The notes: generated from the sequence alone by a model not told the origin. Positions 1-9,969 are shown, numbered from the stretch's first letter. The stretch: DNA of 64,000 nt from Pantoea cypripedii (GCF_002095535.1 NZ_MLJI01000001.1:2593832-2657831); one strand, 5' to 3'. Numbers and translations are program-made.

Positions 1-1540
1 GCACCAGCGACTGGATTTGCAGGTAAGCCGCCTTGCGCTGCTCGGGGGCAAACTCGGCACTGCCCTGCGCCAGCAGCTTGTCCACCTCAGGATTTTTGTA
101 CTGGAATACGTTCTGCCCCGCCCCACCCTGCGCCGGAATGGCATCGGAACGCATATAGGTGGCGGTATCGGGATCGGAGCCGGTGAGGTAATTCAGGCCG
201 ACAATGGCGCTATCAAATTTCGACAGCATCCAGTAATCGCCCCACATCACCGCCGGTGGCAGGTTGGAGATCTTCATCTCGACGCCAATTTCCTGGAAGC
301 TTTGCTGCATAAACTGCTGCATTTGTTCGCGCAGATGGTTCCCGGCGGTGGTGGAGTTGGTGAACGACAGTTTGACGCCATTCTTCTCGCGTATCCCGCC
401 CGCACCGGGCTTCCAGCCCGCCTTATCCAGCAGCGCTTTGGCTTTATCGAGGCTGAATTCATGGGCCGGTAAGTCGGCGTTAAAATACGACGACTGACGC
501 GGCATATAGGTTTCGGTCGGCTTCGGCAGGCCGTAATACAACGCATCGATAATGGTTTGTTTATCAATGGCATAATACAGTGCTTCACGCACGGCGGGGT
601 CCTGGAACTGTGGACGCGCCAGGTTAAAGGCAAAGTTCTCGATGGTGGCGCTCTGGAACACATCCACCACTTTACCCGGCAGCTTTTTCGCCTCGTCGTA
701 ATGGTCAGCCGAGATCCACTGCAACCCGGCAATGTCGATATCGCCGGAGACAAACTGGGTGTACATCACGTTGAGATCCGGGATGTATTTATAAATCAGC
801 CGATCGAGTTTCGGGCCGTCGCCAAAGTAATCTTTGTTCGCCGTCAGTTCGATATGGTCGCCCGGCACACGCTGCTGCCATTTGAACGGTCCGGTGCCCA
901 CCGGCGCGCTGTTGAACGGCGCGGTGTTTTTGTCCTGCACGTTGGCAAAGCCATGCTTCGGCACAATGAAGGTGGCGGCAAGAATCGAGGTGTAAGGCGA
1001 ATAAGGTTTTTCCATGCGCCATTTGATTTCGGTCGGCGAGACGATGGTAATGTCGCGCACCAGCTCATGACCGGAACGGCTCCAGCTACGGAAATTGGGG
1101 TCCACCAGCAGTTCCAGGGTGAATTTCACATCTTCGGCAGTGAATGGCTGACCATCGTGCCACTTCACCCCGTCGCGCAGTTTGAGATGGAAATTGAGAC
1201 CATCGGCGGAGATACCGCCGTTCGCCTGCGTCGGGACTTCTGTCGCCAGGGCCGGGGTGAAATTCCCCTTATCATCGATGCCAAACAGCGGATCGAACAG
1301 GCTGAAATGCAGGCCATCGTCGACTTCGATATGGGGCATCAGCGGGTTAAATACTGTCGGTTCCTGCGAGAACCCCACCACCATCTGTCCACCACTTCCC
1401 GCCGCCCCGGTCATGGCTGCACGCGCCACGTTGCTGCCGAACAGCCCCGGCAATGCCATCGCTGCGGTGCCCGACGCCAGATAAACCAGGGCTTGCCGAC
1501 GGGAAATTTTTGGCAGGGAATCTGCAAACTTATCGCTCAT
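1..1540 (-). CDS. ABC transporter substrate-binding protein, peptide/opine type (SBP family 5), cut by the left edge
   Basis: The frame is open from an ATG at 1540 (preceded by GAGGA) to the window edge, giving about 513 residues without the C-terminus. Residues 13-18 (SRRQAL) followed by a hydrophobic stretch and an A-rich cleavage region form a twin-arginine signal, so export is probably by Tat. The family-5 pattern is visible: a 'DVKFTLELL'-type segment, 'GTGPFKW' and a lobe ending in peptide-binding-like sequence. Family members bind oligopeptides, opines or related solutes in the periplasm and hand them to Opp/Dpp-type permeases. The permeases are not in the window and probably lie to the left. 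The FAD oxidase at 1592-2923 starts 51 bases upstream and is probably co-transcribed. The ligand cannot be read from the sequence. Confidence 0.9.
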   Translation of the reverse strand, partial: MSDKFADSLPKISRRQALVYLASGTAAMALPGLFGSNVARAAMTGAAGSGGQMVVGFSQEPTVFNPLMPHIEVDDGLHFSLFDPLFGIDDKGNFTPALATEVPTQANGGISADGLNFHLKLRDGVKWHDGQPFTAEDVKFTLELLVDPNFRSWSRSGHELVRDITIVSPTEIKWRMEKPYSPYTSILAATFIVPKHGFANVQDKNTAPFNSAPVGTGPFKWQQRVPGDHIELTANKDYFGDGPKLDRLIYKYIPDLNVMYTQFVSGDIDIAGLQWISADHYDEAKKLPGKVVDVFQSATIENFAFNLARPQFQDPAVREALYYAIDKQTIIDALYYGLPKPTETYMPRQSSYFNADLPAHEFSLDKAKALLDKAGWKPGAGGIREKNGVKLSFTNSTTAGNHLREQMQQFMQQSFQEIGVEMKISNLPPAVMWGDYWMLSKFDSAIVGLNYLTGSDPDTATYMRSDAIPAQGGAGQNVFQYKNPEVDKLLAQGSAEFAPEQRKAAYLQIQSLV

Positions 1541-1591
1541 TGTTATTCCTCAGGTGAACAGAAACACAACGCCGCGCTGCGGCAATAAGAG

Positions 1592-2923
1592 TTAGTAGCC
1601 GGTCATAATTTCGATCTTTGAACCATCAGTGAAACGGGAGAAACGGAAAGCGTTGGGGTCCACCACCGGGGTACGGTTAAGCACCAAATCGGCGGTGAGG
1701 CGTCCGGCTCCGGGTCCGATACCAAAACCATGGCCGGAAAAACCGGTGGCCATCACCAGGCCGGGATAACGTTCGATATGGGAAATCACCGGGATGGCAT
1801 CCGGCAGCACATCAATGCAGCCAGCCCAGCGCTGGGCGACTTTCAGCCCGGCCAGTGCGGGCAGTTGTTGCTTAAGCTGCTCCAGCACCTTGTCAGTAAG
1901 TTTTCTCGATGGCGGCAGGTCGAGTACGCGGCAGTATTCAAACGGGCTGGGTTCATCCAGATGCCAGTGACGCGGCATCCGCCACTCATCATAAAATCGT
2001 CCGGTGAGGCGCAGGCGTAATGATCCCCATTCGTGGCGCAGTGCTGGCAGGAAATTGCGGGCAAAACGAAAAGTATCGGGCACAAAATCCACTTCGCTTT
2101 CATGGCCGGAGGCGATGGTGTAGCCTCCATCCTGGCGTTTACGAATGGCAAAATCACGCGCCCAGAACGCCGCTTCCGGCCCACCCGCCAGCGGCTCGGT
2201 GCGTACCACGCTGTTCAGCACCTTGAGCTGTGGCAGGCGCAGGCCAAAACGCTGCGCCATCAGCCCTGACCAGGCACCTCCGGCCAATACCACGCTCTGA
2301 CAGGCAATCGCACCGCGTTCCGTCATCACACCAGAAATACGTCCACCGCTGGTTTCGATACCGCGCACCGCACATTCCGTCAGAATATGCGCACCGTGGC
2401 GGCGTGCCGCTTCGGCAATCGCCGGAGCCGCTTTCTGCGGTTCAGCACGCCCATCATCCGGGGTATAGAGCGCACCCACGCCCTGAATTTTGTGGCCGGG
2501 AAACAATTTCGCCACCCCGTCGCGATCCAGCATCTCAGCACGAAAACCAGTGCCCTCCATATGCCGCGACCAGCTTTGCAGCTCGCTGAATTCCTGGTCA
2601 GTGGCGCAGTTAAAAGTGATGCCAGCACGCTGATAACCGGTGTCCGCCTGCACCCGCTGATCCAGTTGCTGCCAGATGCGTAGTGATTCGGCCATCAGCG
2701 GGACTTCACGCGGGTCGCGGCGCGCCAGCCGCACCCAGCCCCAGTTACGGCTGGATTGCTCCTGACCGATACCCCCTTTCTCGCATAACGCGACGCTGAC
2801 GCCCTGTTCGGCAATTTCCAGCGCGGTGGCGCAACCAATAATGCCGCCGCCTATCACCACCACATCGACTTTTTCCGGCAATGTCACATCGCCGTGTACC
2901 GGCACAACAAACGGACCAGGCAT
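1592..2923 (-). CDS. FAD-dependent oxidoreductase, DAO (D-amino-acid oxidase/DadA-like) family
   Basis: The 443-residue protein has an N-terminal Rossmann dinucleotide site (GGGIIG at residues 25-30) and the DAO C-terminal glycine-rich segment (GFSGHGFGIGPGAGR). These flavoenzymes oxidise the C-N bond of amino acids or secondary amines, usually in the cytoplasm or at the inner membrane face. A paralogue of exactly the same length lies at 52485-53816. Both carry the SSRNWGW motif just after the FAD site, so they belong to one subfamily. It sits directly upstream of the binding-protein gene, which suggests that it oxidises the imported substrate. The substrate is unknown. Confidence 0.9.
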   Translation of the reverse strand: MPGPFVVPVHGDVTLPEKVDVVVIGGGIIGCATALEIAEQGVSVALCEKGGIGQEQSSRNWGWVRLARRDPREVPLMAESLRIWQQLDQRVQADTGYQRAGITFNCATDQEFSELQSWSRHMEGTGFRAEMLDRDGVAKLFPGHKIQGVGALYTPDDGRAEPQKAAPAIAEAARRHGAHILTECAVRGIETSGGRISGVMTERGAIACQSVVLAGGAWSGLMAQRFGLRLPQLKVLNSVVRTEPLAGGPEAAFWARDFAIRKRQDGGYTIASGHESEVDFVPDTFRFARNFLPALRHEWGSLRLRLTGRFYDEWRMPRHWHLDEPSPFEYCRVLDLPPSRKLTDKVLEQLKQQLPALAGLKVAQRWAGCIDVLPDAIPVISHIERYPGLVMATGFSGHGFGIGPGAGRLTADLVLNRTPVVDPNAFRFSRFTDGSKIEIMTGY

Positions 2924-3055
2924 AATAATTCCCGCAGTTTTATCGTCATTATTTCAGTCTGCTATCAGACGCCATCAGAGATATTTCGACAACAGTTCAC
3001 CGTGCAGGTGAAATTAATTTCTCACCCACAGAAATATGCAGCTTTTATTCATGCA

Positions 3056-3529
3056 TTACGGCTGTAAGACTTTTTTTAATAAACGGATGACGGTGTGTTT
3101 TTCTCTGGCCGTCAGCCGCTGAAAAAAACGATCTTCCTGCTGCTGCGTCAGTTCGCGCACGCGCTGCGCCAGGGCCTTACCGTGCTCAGTAAGAAACAGC
3201 GCCTGTGAACGGTTATCGCTGTGGTCTGCCTCACGCGTCAGCAACTGTTGTTGCTCCATCTGCTCCAGCAGACGCGCCATGGCCGAACGGTCACGCTGGA
3301 TCACATCGGCAATCACCGAAGGCCGGATACCAGGGTGGCGGTCCACCACCAGCAGCGTGCTGATTTTGCCGGTGCCACGCGCCACTTCGAGTCCAGCCAG
3401 TTGCTGGTCAAGGTCACGCGACACGGCGATGTTGATGCTACGAATGTAAAAACTCAGCATATTGCCAAGCGGTCCCAAATCCACGTCAACGGCTTGTTGC
3501 GGAACAGCAGGTACAGCTGGTTTTATCAT
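3056..3529 (-). CDS. MarR-family transcriptional regulator
   Basis: The 157-residue protein has the MarR layout: an N-terminal helix, a winged helix-turn-helix at about residues 55-100 (segment 'GIRPSVIADVIQRDRSAMARLLEQME') and a C-terminal dimerisation helix. The ATG at 3529 is preferred over an upstream GTG at 3541 because GGAG lies about 6 bases before it. MarR proteins bind palindromes as dimers and usually lose affinity on binding a small ligand. A palindrome at 3619-3638 upstream of this gene could be its operator. It lies between the double ATPase gene and the FAD oxidase gene and probably controls the left-end import and oxidation locus (inference). Confidence 0.88.
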   Translation of the reverse strand: MIKPAVPAVPQQAVDVDLGPLGNMLSFYIRSINIAVSRDLDQQLAGLEVARGTGKISTLLVVDRHPGIRPSVIADVIQRDRSAMARLLEQMEQQQLLTREADHSDNRSQALFLTEHGKALAQRVRELTQQQEDRFFQRLTAREKHTVIRLLKKVLQP

Positions 3530-3618
3530 TCTGCGCTCCACATACCTGAAAAAAACGTCTCAGAAGAAGGGATTAAGGCAGGTCAAACTTTCACCCAGTA
3601 TTGGTGAGATAGTGGACA

Positions 3619-3638
3619 ATGACAACGACTTTTGTCAT
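3619..3638. promoter_or_regulatory. Candidate MarR operator palindrome
   Basis: ATGACAA, a 6-base spacer and TTGTCAT form a perfect 7+7 inverted repeat about 90 bases upstream of the marR start and just beyond the stop of the double ATPase gene. Spacing and AT-rich character suit a MarR dimer site. A weak terminator for the ATPase gene is possible, but the stem is short. Confidence 0.4.
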
Positions 3639-3656
3639 AGCTTTTTCCAATTTCAC

Positions 3657-5288
3657 TTAAGACGCCACCCGCTCTTCCGCATGACCAGGAATGGCGCTAA
3701 CCAGTTGTTGTGTATAACGATGCTGCGGCTGGCGGAACACCGCCTGCGGCGTGCCCTGCTCAACAATTTCCCCTTTAAACAGCACCGCGATACGGTCACA
3801 AATCTGGCTGGCGACACGCAGATCGTGGGTGATAAAAATCATCGCCACCTGGGTTTGCTGCTGAATGCTGCGCAGCAATTCCAGCACCTGCGCCTGAATC
3901 GACACATCCAGCGCAGAGACCGATTCATCCGCCACCAGCAGCACCGGGTCGAACATTAACGCGCGCGCAATGCCGATGCGCTGGCGCTGACCACCGGAAA
4001 ACTCATGCGGGAAACGCTGCCAGGCGCTGGCATCGAGGCCCACTCGTTGCAGCAGTTGTTTGGCTTTGCGCTCCACTTCCTGCGGCGTCATACCGCCCAG
4101 CGCCAGCGGTCCGGCTGAAAGAATGGTGCCAATGGTGTGACGCGGGTTAAGCGAGGCGAAAGGGTCCTGGAAAATCATCTGGATATAGCGGCGCAGCGGG
4201 CGGAAATCCGCTTCTTTCATCGGCAGGATATCGCGCCCGTCAAACAGGATTTCCCCACTATCCGCTGCCAGTAACTTCAGCAACACCCGGCCCAGCGAAG
4301 ATTTGCCGGAACCCGATTCACCGACAATGCCCAACGTTTCGCCCTTGTTCAGGCTGAAGCTGACGTTATTCAACGCCTTCACCTCTCGGCTGCGGCTCAG
4401 CCAGCCACCGTCGCTGCGGTAGGTTTTTACCAGGTTATTGACGCGTAATACCGTCGGCGTGTCGCGCACGTCTTTGTCACCGGCATGCATACGCGGCACC
4501 GCAGCAATCAGCTGCTGTGAATAGGGATGCTGAGGGGCATTCAGCACCTGCTGCGCCGGGCCAGACTCCACCATGCGCCCCTTTTCCATCACGATGACCC
4601 GGTCAGCGATCTCCTCCACCACACCAAAATCGTGAGTGATAAACATCACGCTCATTGCCTTGCGCTGTTGCAGGCCACGGATAAGCCGCAGGATTTGTGC
4701 CTGGGTAGTGACATCCAGTGCGGTGGTGGGTTCATCGGCAATCAGAATATCGGGGTCGAGCGCCAGCGCCATGGCAATCATCACGCGCTGACGCTGACCG
4801 CCGGACAGGCGAAACGGGTGCTGATGCTGGATTTTCTCCGGTTCCGGCAACCCGACTTCCTCCAGCAGCGCCAGTACTTTTTGCTGGCGTGACATGGGGG
4901 TGCCGACGTTATGCGCCAGCATCACTTCGCCTATCTGCTCACCAATGGTCATCAGCGGATTGAGCGCCGACAACGGGTCCTGAAAGATGATGGCGAGGGT
5001 CTTGCCCTGCAACTGGCGCAACTGCTCGGCACTTTGCTGCAACAGGTTGTTGCCGCGCAACAGAATCTCGCCGCCATCAACGCGCAACGCCTTTGGCAGC
5101 AATCCCATCGCCGCATGGGCGGTGACGGATTTCCCCGAACCGGATTCACCAATGATGCAAAGAATTTCCCCTGGCCAGAGATCAAAACTGAGGTTTTCCA
5201 CCGCAAAACGGCGGTCCATACCGGCAGGCAGCGCCACAGAAAGCTGGCGTACAGAAAATAACGGGGCGATGTTGTCAGGGTTTTCCAT
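3657..5288 (-). CDS. Peptide/opine-type ABC transporter, fused double ATP-binding protein
   Basis: The 543-residue protein carries two full ATPase domains, like fused DppD-DppF (GsiA/YejF layout). Domain 1 has Walker A GESGSGKS at 47-54, LSGGQ at 161-165 and a Walker B ILIADEP at 181-187. Domain 2 has Walker A GESGSGKS at 323-330, followed by its own signature and Walker B. It powers import through an Opp/Dpp-type permease pair that is not in this window. The ATG at 5288 has AGGAG in front. It is the first gene of the leftward group ATPase, MarR, FAD oxidase, binding protein. A similar fused ATPase at 53941-55605 serves the right-end locus. Confidence 0.92.
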   Translation of the reverse strand: MENPDNIAPLFSVRQLSVALPAGMDRRFAVENLSFDLWPGEILCIIGESGSGKSVTAHAAMGLLPKALRVDGGEILLRGNNLLQQSAEQLRQLQGKTLAIIFQDPLSALNPLMTIGEQIGEVMLAHNVGTPMSRQQKVLALLEEVGLPEPEKIQHQHPFRLSGGQRQRVMIAMALALDPDILIADEPTTALDVTTQAQILRLIRGLQQRKAMSVMFITHDFGVVEEIADRVIVMEKGRMVESGPAQQVLNAPQHPYSQQLIAAVPRMHAGDKDVRDTPTVLRVNNLVKTYRSDGGWLSRSREVKALNNVSFSLNKGETLGIVGESGSGKSSLGRVLLKLLAADSGEILFDGRDILPMKEADFRPLRRYIQMIFQDPFASLNPRHTIGTILSAGPLALGGMTPQEVERKAKQLLQRVGLDASAWQRFPHEFSGGQRQRIGIARALMFDPVLLVADESVSALDVSIQAQVLELLRSIQQQTQVAMIFITHDLRVASQICDRIAVLFKGEIVEQGTPQAVFRQPQHRYTQQLVSAIPGHAEERVAS

Positions 5289-5450
5289 ATTGACGCTCCT
5301 GGTTGCACTGAAAAATAGTTTTTCGGTATCGAAGCCAGCGGTTAAATAACGGAATTGACCAGCAGATGAATTTAATTTTTTAGTTAAGAAGGGAAAATGG
5401 CACAGAATAGCGGTGAGGAAATAATAGTTTTTACTTATTTTCCATAAGTT

Positions 5451-5522
5451 GTAGCGGCGCGATTTATCGCGCGGATTTTTCCAGCACCACGCACGAAATT
5501 GCGCGATAAATCGCGCCGCTAC
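5451..5522. repeat. REPIN (inverted pair of REP sequences)
   Basis: Two REP copies face each other at 5451-5472 and 5501-5522. Each is GTAG-CGGC followed by the core GCGATTTATCGCGC, or the reverse complement. It lies between the double ATPase gene start and the MATE gene end and belongs to the same family as the copies around the RAYT gene at 42.4 kb. Confidence 0.92.
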
Positions 5523-5535
5523 GGGAAACGGGGGG

Positions 5536-6951
5536 TTATCCCCCCCCGTTTTTCGCCAGCATCCGGCGATAATTATTCAGCCAGGTACCGCTGGTCAGAC
5601 GCCACCAGAAACAAATGCCGCGCACTGTCCAGTCGAGGAACATGCCGAGCCACACGCCAACCACCCCCATACCCAGCACAATACCGAGCAGGTATCCGGC
5701 TACCACGCGTGCGCCCCACATGCTGAACATCGAGACATACATGGTGTAACGGGCATCGCGTGCGCCTTTCAACCCGGCGGGCAGCACCCAGGAGGCGGTC
5801 CAGATCGGCATAAAGGCGGCGTTCAGCCAGATCAGGTGTTTGGTCACCGTTATCACTTCCGGATCGCGGGTATAGAACTTCGCCAGCAATCCAGCAATCG
5901 GCACGGTGATTGCCGCCAGGCTACACAGGCCAATCATCGCCAGCCAGAACACATGCTTGATCTGGCGTTCGGCCTGCATCACCTGATTACGCCCGAGTCG
6001 CTTGCCGGTGATGATGGTCGAAGCTGAGCCTAATGCGTTACCGGGCAGGTTAATCAGGGTAGCAATCGAGAAAGCGATAAAGTTACCGGCGATTTCGTTG
6101 GTGCCCATCCCGGCAACAAAAATCTGCGTCAGCAGCTTACCGCCGTTAAACAACACCGATTCGATACTGGCGGGCACACCAATGCTTAGCACTTCCATCA
6201 GGATGCCGTAATTCCAGCGCCGGAAGTAACTCTGGATGGAGATTTTGAGTGCCGGGTTGATACCCAAATACAGCACGTAAATCGCCGCTATGGCGCCGAT
6301 ATAACGTGAGATGGTCAGCCCGAGACCGGCACCGATAAAACCCAATCCATGCCAGCCAAAACAGCCGTAGATCAGCACGGTACTGATGATGATATTGAGG
6401 ATGTTCATCCCGCCATTGATCAGCATCGGGATTTTGGTGTTGCCCGCCCCGCGCAAGGCACCGCTGCCGATCAGCGCAATCGCCGCTGCCGGATAGCTCC
6501 AGGCCGAGGTTTGCAGGTAACTGAGCGCCAGCTCCTTCACCTGGGGTTCGGCGCTCCCGGCAATCACATCGATGATCAGGTGGCCCCAAATCTCAATGGC
6601 GATCACCAGCACAAACGCCAGTACCGTCATTAAGCCCAGCGACTGGCGGGTAGCCGCGCGCGCCCGTTTGCCATTACGTTTGGCAAGGCTGAACGCCACC
6701 ACCACCGTGGTGCCAAGATCGATGGCGGCAAAGAATGAGATGATCACCATATTGAAGCTATCGGCCAGGCCTACGCCCGCCATCGCTTCTTTACCCAGCC
6801 AGCTGACCAGGAAGGTACTGAGGACGCCCATCAGCATCACGCAGAGGTTTTCGATAAAGATGGGCACGGCCAGAGGCGTAATTTCACGCCACAACAGCGT
6901 GCGATAAGAACGGCGTTTTGGATACCACGCCGTTTTTCTGATCGCCCGCAT
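5536..6951 (-). CDS. MATE-family multidrug efflux transporter (YeeO/EmmdR type)
   Basis: The 471-residue protein has about twelve hydrophobic segments arranged as two MATE halves, including the conserved 'GSGALRGAGNTKIPM' segment in the first half. MATE pumps export cationic drugs, dyes or flavins in exchange for Na+ or H+ at the inner membrane. The likely start is ATG 6951. An upstream TTG at 6975 would add eight residues, and neither start has a strong ribosome site. It resembles the enteric YeeO/EmmdR group more than MdtK. It stands alone between a REPIN and livF. Confidence 0.9.
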   Translation of the reverse strand: MRAIRKTAWYPKRRSYRTLLWREITPLAVPIFIENLCVMLMGVLSTFLVSWLGKEAMAGVGLADSFNMVIISFFAAIDLGTTVVVAFSLAKRNGKRARAATRQSLGLMTVLAFVLVIAIEIWGHLIIDVIAGSAEPQVKELALSYLQTSAWSYPAAAIALIGSGALRGAGNTKIPMLINGGMNILNIIISTVLIYGCFGWHGLGFIGAGLGLTISRYIGAIAAIYVLYLGINPALKISIQSYFRRWNYGILMEVLSIGVPASIESVLFNGGKLLTQIFVAGMGTNEIAGNFIAFSIATLINLPGNALGSASTIITGKRLGRNQVMQAERQIKHVFWLAMIGLCSLAAITVPIAGLLAKFYTRDPEVITVTKHLIWLNAAFMPIWTASWVLPAGLKGARDARYTMYVSMFSMWGARVVAGYLLGIVLGMGVVGVWLGMFLDWTVRGICFWWRLTSGTWLNNYRRMLAKNGGG

Positions 6952-7065
6952 CACTGCTACGCCAGGATTTTGCAAGGGAATACCAAATCACTTTGGACAA
7001 GAAGAATAATGATGATAGGCCGCTAACAATTATGCAAAGTGTTTCCCGTCAACATTTAATCATTA

Positions 7066-7815
7066 TTACAAACTTTTTGTTCCCGGGGCCGCAGGATCGA
7101 CCGCACCGCCCAGATACGCACTGCGTACATCCTCGTTATGCAGCAATTCCTCGCCGCTGCCACGCAGCAGAATTTCACCGTTGACCATGACATAGCCACG
7201 ATCGGCCAGTTGCAGCGCATGGCGGGCATTCTGCTCCACCAGAAACAGCGTCATGCCCTGTTGTGTCAGTTCACGCAGGATGCTGAAGATCTGTTTCACC
7301 ACCAGCGGTGCGAGACCGAGGCTGGGTTCATCCAGCAGCAGCAGCTTTGGCCGACTCATCAGCGCACGCGCTATCGCCAGCATTTGCTGCTCACCACCGG
7401 ACAGCGTCATCGCACGTTGCTTACGCCGTTCCAGCAGGCGTGGAAACAACTGGTACATGCGGTCCTTATCCTCGCGCACATGACGATCGCCAATCGAGAT
7501 GGTGCCCATCAGCAAATTTTCCTCCACCGTCATATCGGGGAAAATGCGCCGCCCCTCCGGGGCCTGGGCAATGCCGCTGGCGGCTATCGCATGGGTCGAT
7601 TTATGGCTGATGGCTTCGCCGCGAAAGCGAATCTCCCCGGCGGCGATACGCGGCTGGCTGAATATCGACATCAGCAGCGTGGATTTGCCCGCGCCGTTGG
7701 CCCCAATCAGCGCTACGGTTTCCCCTTCGTTCACCGTCAGAGAGACCTGTTTCAGGGCCTGCACCGGACCGTAAAACACATCCACCCCTTCAAAACTCAG
7801 CATCGGTTCAGCCAT
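7066..7815 (-). CDS. livF: Branched-chain amino-acid ABC transporter ATP-binding protein LivF
   Basis: The 249-residue ATPase has Walker A GANGAGKS at 38-45, an LSGGEQ signature and a LLLDEPSLGLAP Walker B typical of LivF. Start ATG 7815 follows GGAGAG and overlaps the end of livG by 8 bases; a longer in-frame start upstream has no support. With LivG it energises high-affinity import of leucine, isoleucine, valine or related amino acids through LivHM. It is the last gene of livKHMGF. Confidence 0.93.
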   Translation of the reverse strand: MAEPMLSFEGVDVFYGPVQALKQVSLTVNEGETVALIGANGAGKSTLLMSIFSQPRIAAGEIRFRGEAISHKSTHAIAASGIAQAPEGRRIFPDMTVEENLLMGTISIGDRHVREDKDRMYQLFPRLLERRKQRAMTLSGGEQQMLAIARALMSRPKLLLLDEPSLGLAPLVVKQIFSILRELTQQGMTLFLVEQNARHALQLADRGYVMVNGEILLRGSGEELLHNEDVRSAYLGGAVDPAAPGTKSL

Positions 7816-8683
7816 GATCACTCTCCTCTTCCGCGCCGAGATAGGCGGCAATCACTTTCGGGTCATGACGGATTTGCTGCGGCGTGCCCTGGGCAATCAC
7901 ATCGCCGTGATCCAGCACCACGATATGGTCAGAGATGCGCATCACCATCGGCATATCGTGTTCGATTAACAACACGCTGATGCGATGGTCAGCGCGCAGA
8001 CGATGCAGAATCTGGCTTAACGCCCCGGTTTCCACCGGGTTGAGTCCGGCAGCCGGTTCATCGAGGCAAATCAGCTCTGGCCGCGTGCACATGGCGCGGG
8101 CAATCTCCAGCCGTCGCTGCTGGCCGTAAGACAAGGTGCCCGCCAGCCGGTTGGCGCTGCCGACCAGGTCCACATTCTCGAGCCAGTAAAACGCCCGATC
8201 CAGCGCGCGATTTTCCGCCTCGCGATAACCGCGGGTATTGAGGATGCCCGCCAGCAGCTGGCGGTTAACCTGCATATGTTGCGCTACCAGCAGATTCTCA
8301 ATCACCGACATTTCACGGAACAGACGGATATTCTGGAAGGTACGCGCCAGACCGGCACGGTTCACCAGATGCGCACCGCCAAACATTTTGTACCAGACGC
8401 GTGAACCGAGCCGCGCCGGGTGCAGCCAGTCAGTGGGGTGAATTTTCTGTCCCAGCACCTGAATGACGTCGGTGGATCGCTGCCTGGCGTTCAGGGTGAT
8501 ACGCCCCCCCGTCGCGCGGTAAAAGCCGGTTAAACAGTTAAATACCGTGGTTTTTCCCGCGCCGTTGGGGCCGATTAACGCCGTGACCGAGCCGCGTTCA
8601 ACGGCCAGGCTGACGTCATTCAGCGCCTTAATGCCGCCAAAGCGCATCATCAGGTTATCCACCTGCAAAATAGCATCACTCAT
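7808..8683 (-). CDS. livG: Branched-chain amino-acid ABC transporter ATP-binding protein LivG
   Basis: The 291-residue ATPase has Walker A GPNGAGKT at 38-45, the LivG-type signature LSYGQQ and Walker B LICLDEPAAGLNP. It is about 35 residues longer than E. coli LivG (about 255, by recall). The extra sequence falls at about residues 62-97, between the Walker A helix and the Q-loop segment ARTFQNIRLF. It contains a run rich in W, R and H. It overlaps livM by 8 bases at its start. Its partner is LivF and its channel LivHM. Confidence 0.92.
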   Translation of the reverse strand: MSDAILQVDNLMMRFGGIKALNDVSLAVERGSVTALIGPNGAGKTTVFNCLTGFYRATGGRITLNARQRSTDVIQVLGQKIHPTDWLHPARLGSRVWYKMFGGAHLVNRAGLARTFQNIRLFREMSVIENLLVAQHMQVNRQLLAGILNTRGYREAENRALDRAFYWLENVDLVGSANRLAGTLSYGQQRRLEIARAMCTRPELICLDEPAAGLNPVETGALSQILHRLRADHRISVLLIEHDMPMVMRISDHIVVLDHGDVIAQGTPQQIRHDPKVIAAYLGAEEESDHG

Positions 8684-9959
8684 GGCGCACTCCCTTACGC
8701 AGCGGCACGCCTACGCGTGCGGTTCGCACCAGCCCGCGTGGTCGCCAGATCATCATCAGCACCATCAGCACGCCAAACAGCAGCACCCGGTACTCGGCGA
8801 AGCTGCGCAGCAGCTCGGGAGCAACCGTCAGCACAAACGCCGCCAGTACCACACCCAGCGTCGAACCCATCCCGCCCAGTACCACAATGGCGAGGATCAG
8901 TGCCGATTCGAAAAAGGTAAACGAGGTCGGATTGACGAAACCCTGATAGCTGGCAAAGAACACCCCGGCGATACCGGCGGTTGACGCGCCCAGCATAAAC
9001 GCCGACAACTTGACCAATACGTGATTCAGCCCCATCGCCCGGCAGGCGATCTCATCTTCGCGCAGCGCTTCCCAGGCGCGACCAATCGGCATGCGCGTCA
9101 AGCGATGTTTGATAAACAACACCAGCAGCACCACCAGAACCAGCACCACGTAGATAAAGATAAACTTCATGTTCGGGTTGTAGTCGAGGTGGAAAAACTC
9201 GTTATACGGCACCCCGCCCTCGCGTGCACGGCGACCAAATTCCAGCCCGAGAAAGGTGGGAGACGGCACCGATACCCCATTGGGGCCACCGGTAAATGTC
9301 AGCCAGTTGTTCAGCACCAGACGGATGATTTCGCCAAAACCGAGGGTGACAATCGCCAGATAATCGCCGTGCATCCGCAGCACCGGGAAACCCAATAGCG
9401 CACCAGCAAAGGCGGCCATCAGCGCCGCCAGCGGCAACATGCTCCAGAAGCCGAGGCCGAGATACTCATAACCGAGGGCCAGCCCGTAGGCACCGATGGC
9501 GTAAAACGCCACATAACCGAGATCGAGCAGACCCGCGAGACCCACCACAATATTCAGCCCAAGACCAAGCAAGACGTAAATCAGCCCGAGAATCGCCACC
9601 GTCAGCAGGTATTTACTCGAGAGGAACGGAAACGCCAGCGCCACCACCAGCAGCACAGGCAGGATCCAGCGTAAATGGGAGCGGTGACCTGGTTCGCGCA
9701 CGTACACGCCATCATCATTGCCTTCAAATTTACGCGCGAAGCGTTGCCCGGCAGCGGATTGCTGAAACAAGCTAAACAGCAGACGACCCACCATCACCAC
9801 CGCCACCAGCACAGCAACGCGCTGCGGCGAGAGATGAAAACTGTAGCCATCCAGCACCACACCGACAATCGGACCAAACACCACCAGCGCCACCAGCCCG
9901 GCCATCACACAATCCAGCAGCGACTGGCGCACATCGATTCGTTGCGTCATTGCACTCAT
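8676..9959 (-). CDS. livM: Branched-chain amino-acid ABC transporter permease LivM
   Basis: The 427-residue membrane protein contains the LivM core (segment 'GLGLNIVVGLAGLLDLGYVAFYAIGAY') and about ten hydrophobic segments. Length is close to E. coli LivM. The start is taken as ATG 9959 because GAGGA precedes it and the livH stop lies 11 bases upstream; a TTG at 9983 would overlap livH. It forms the inner-membrane channel with LivH. Confidence 0.93.
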   Translation of the reverse strand: MSAMTQRIDVRQSLLDCVMAGLVALVVFGPIVGVVLDGYSFHLSPQRVAVLVAVVMVGRLLFSLFQQSAAGQRFARKFEGNDDGVYVREPGHRSHLRWILPVLLVVALAFPFLSSKYLLTVAILGLIYVLLGLGLNIVVGLAGLLDLGYVAFYAIGAYGLALGYEYLGLGFWSMLPLAALMAAFAGALLGFPVLRMHGDYLAIVTLGFGEIIRLVLNNWLTFTGGPNGVSVPSPTFLGLEFGRRAREGGVPYNEFFHLDYNPNMKFIFIYVVLVLVVLLVLFIKHRLTRMPIGRAWEALREDEIACRAMGLNHVLVKLSAFMLGASTAGIAGVFFASYQGFVNPTSFTFFESALILAIVVLGGMGSTLGVVLAAFVLTVAPELLRSFAEYRVLLFGVLMVLMMIWRPRGLVRTARVGVPLRKGVRHE

Positions 9960-9969
9960 TTTGGCGTCC

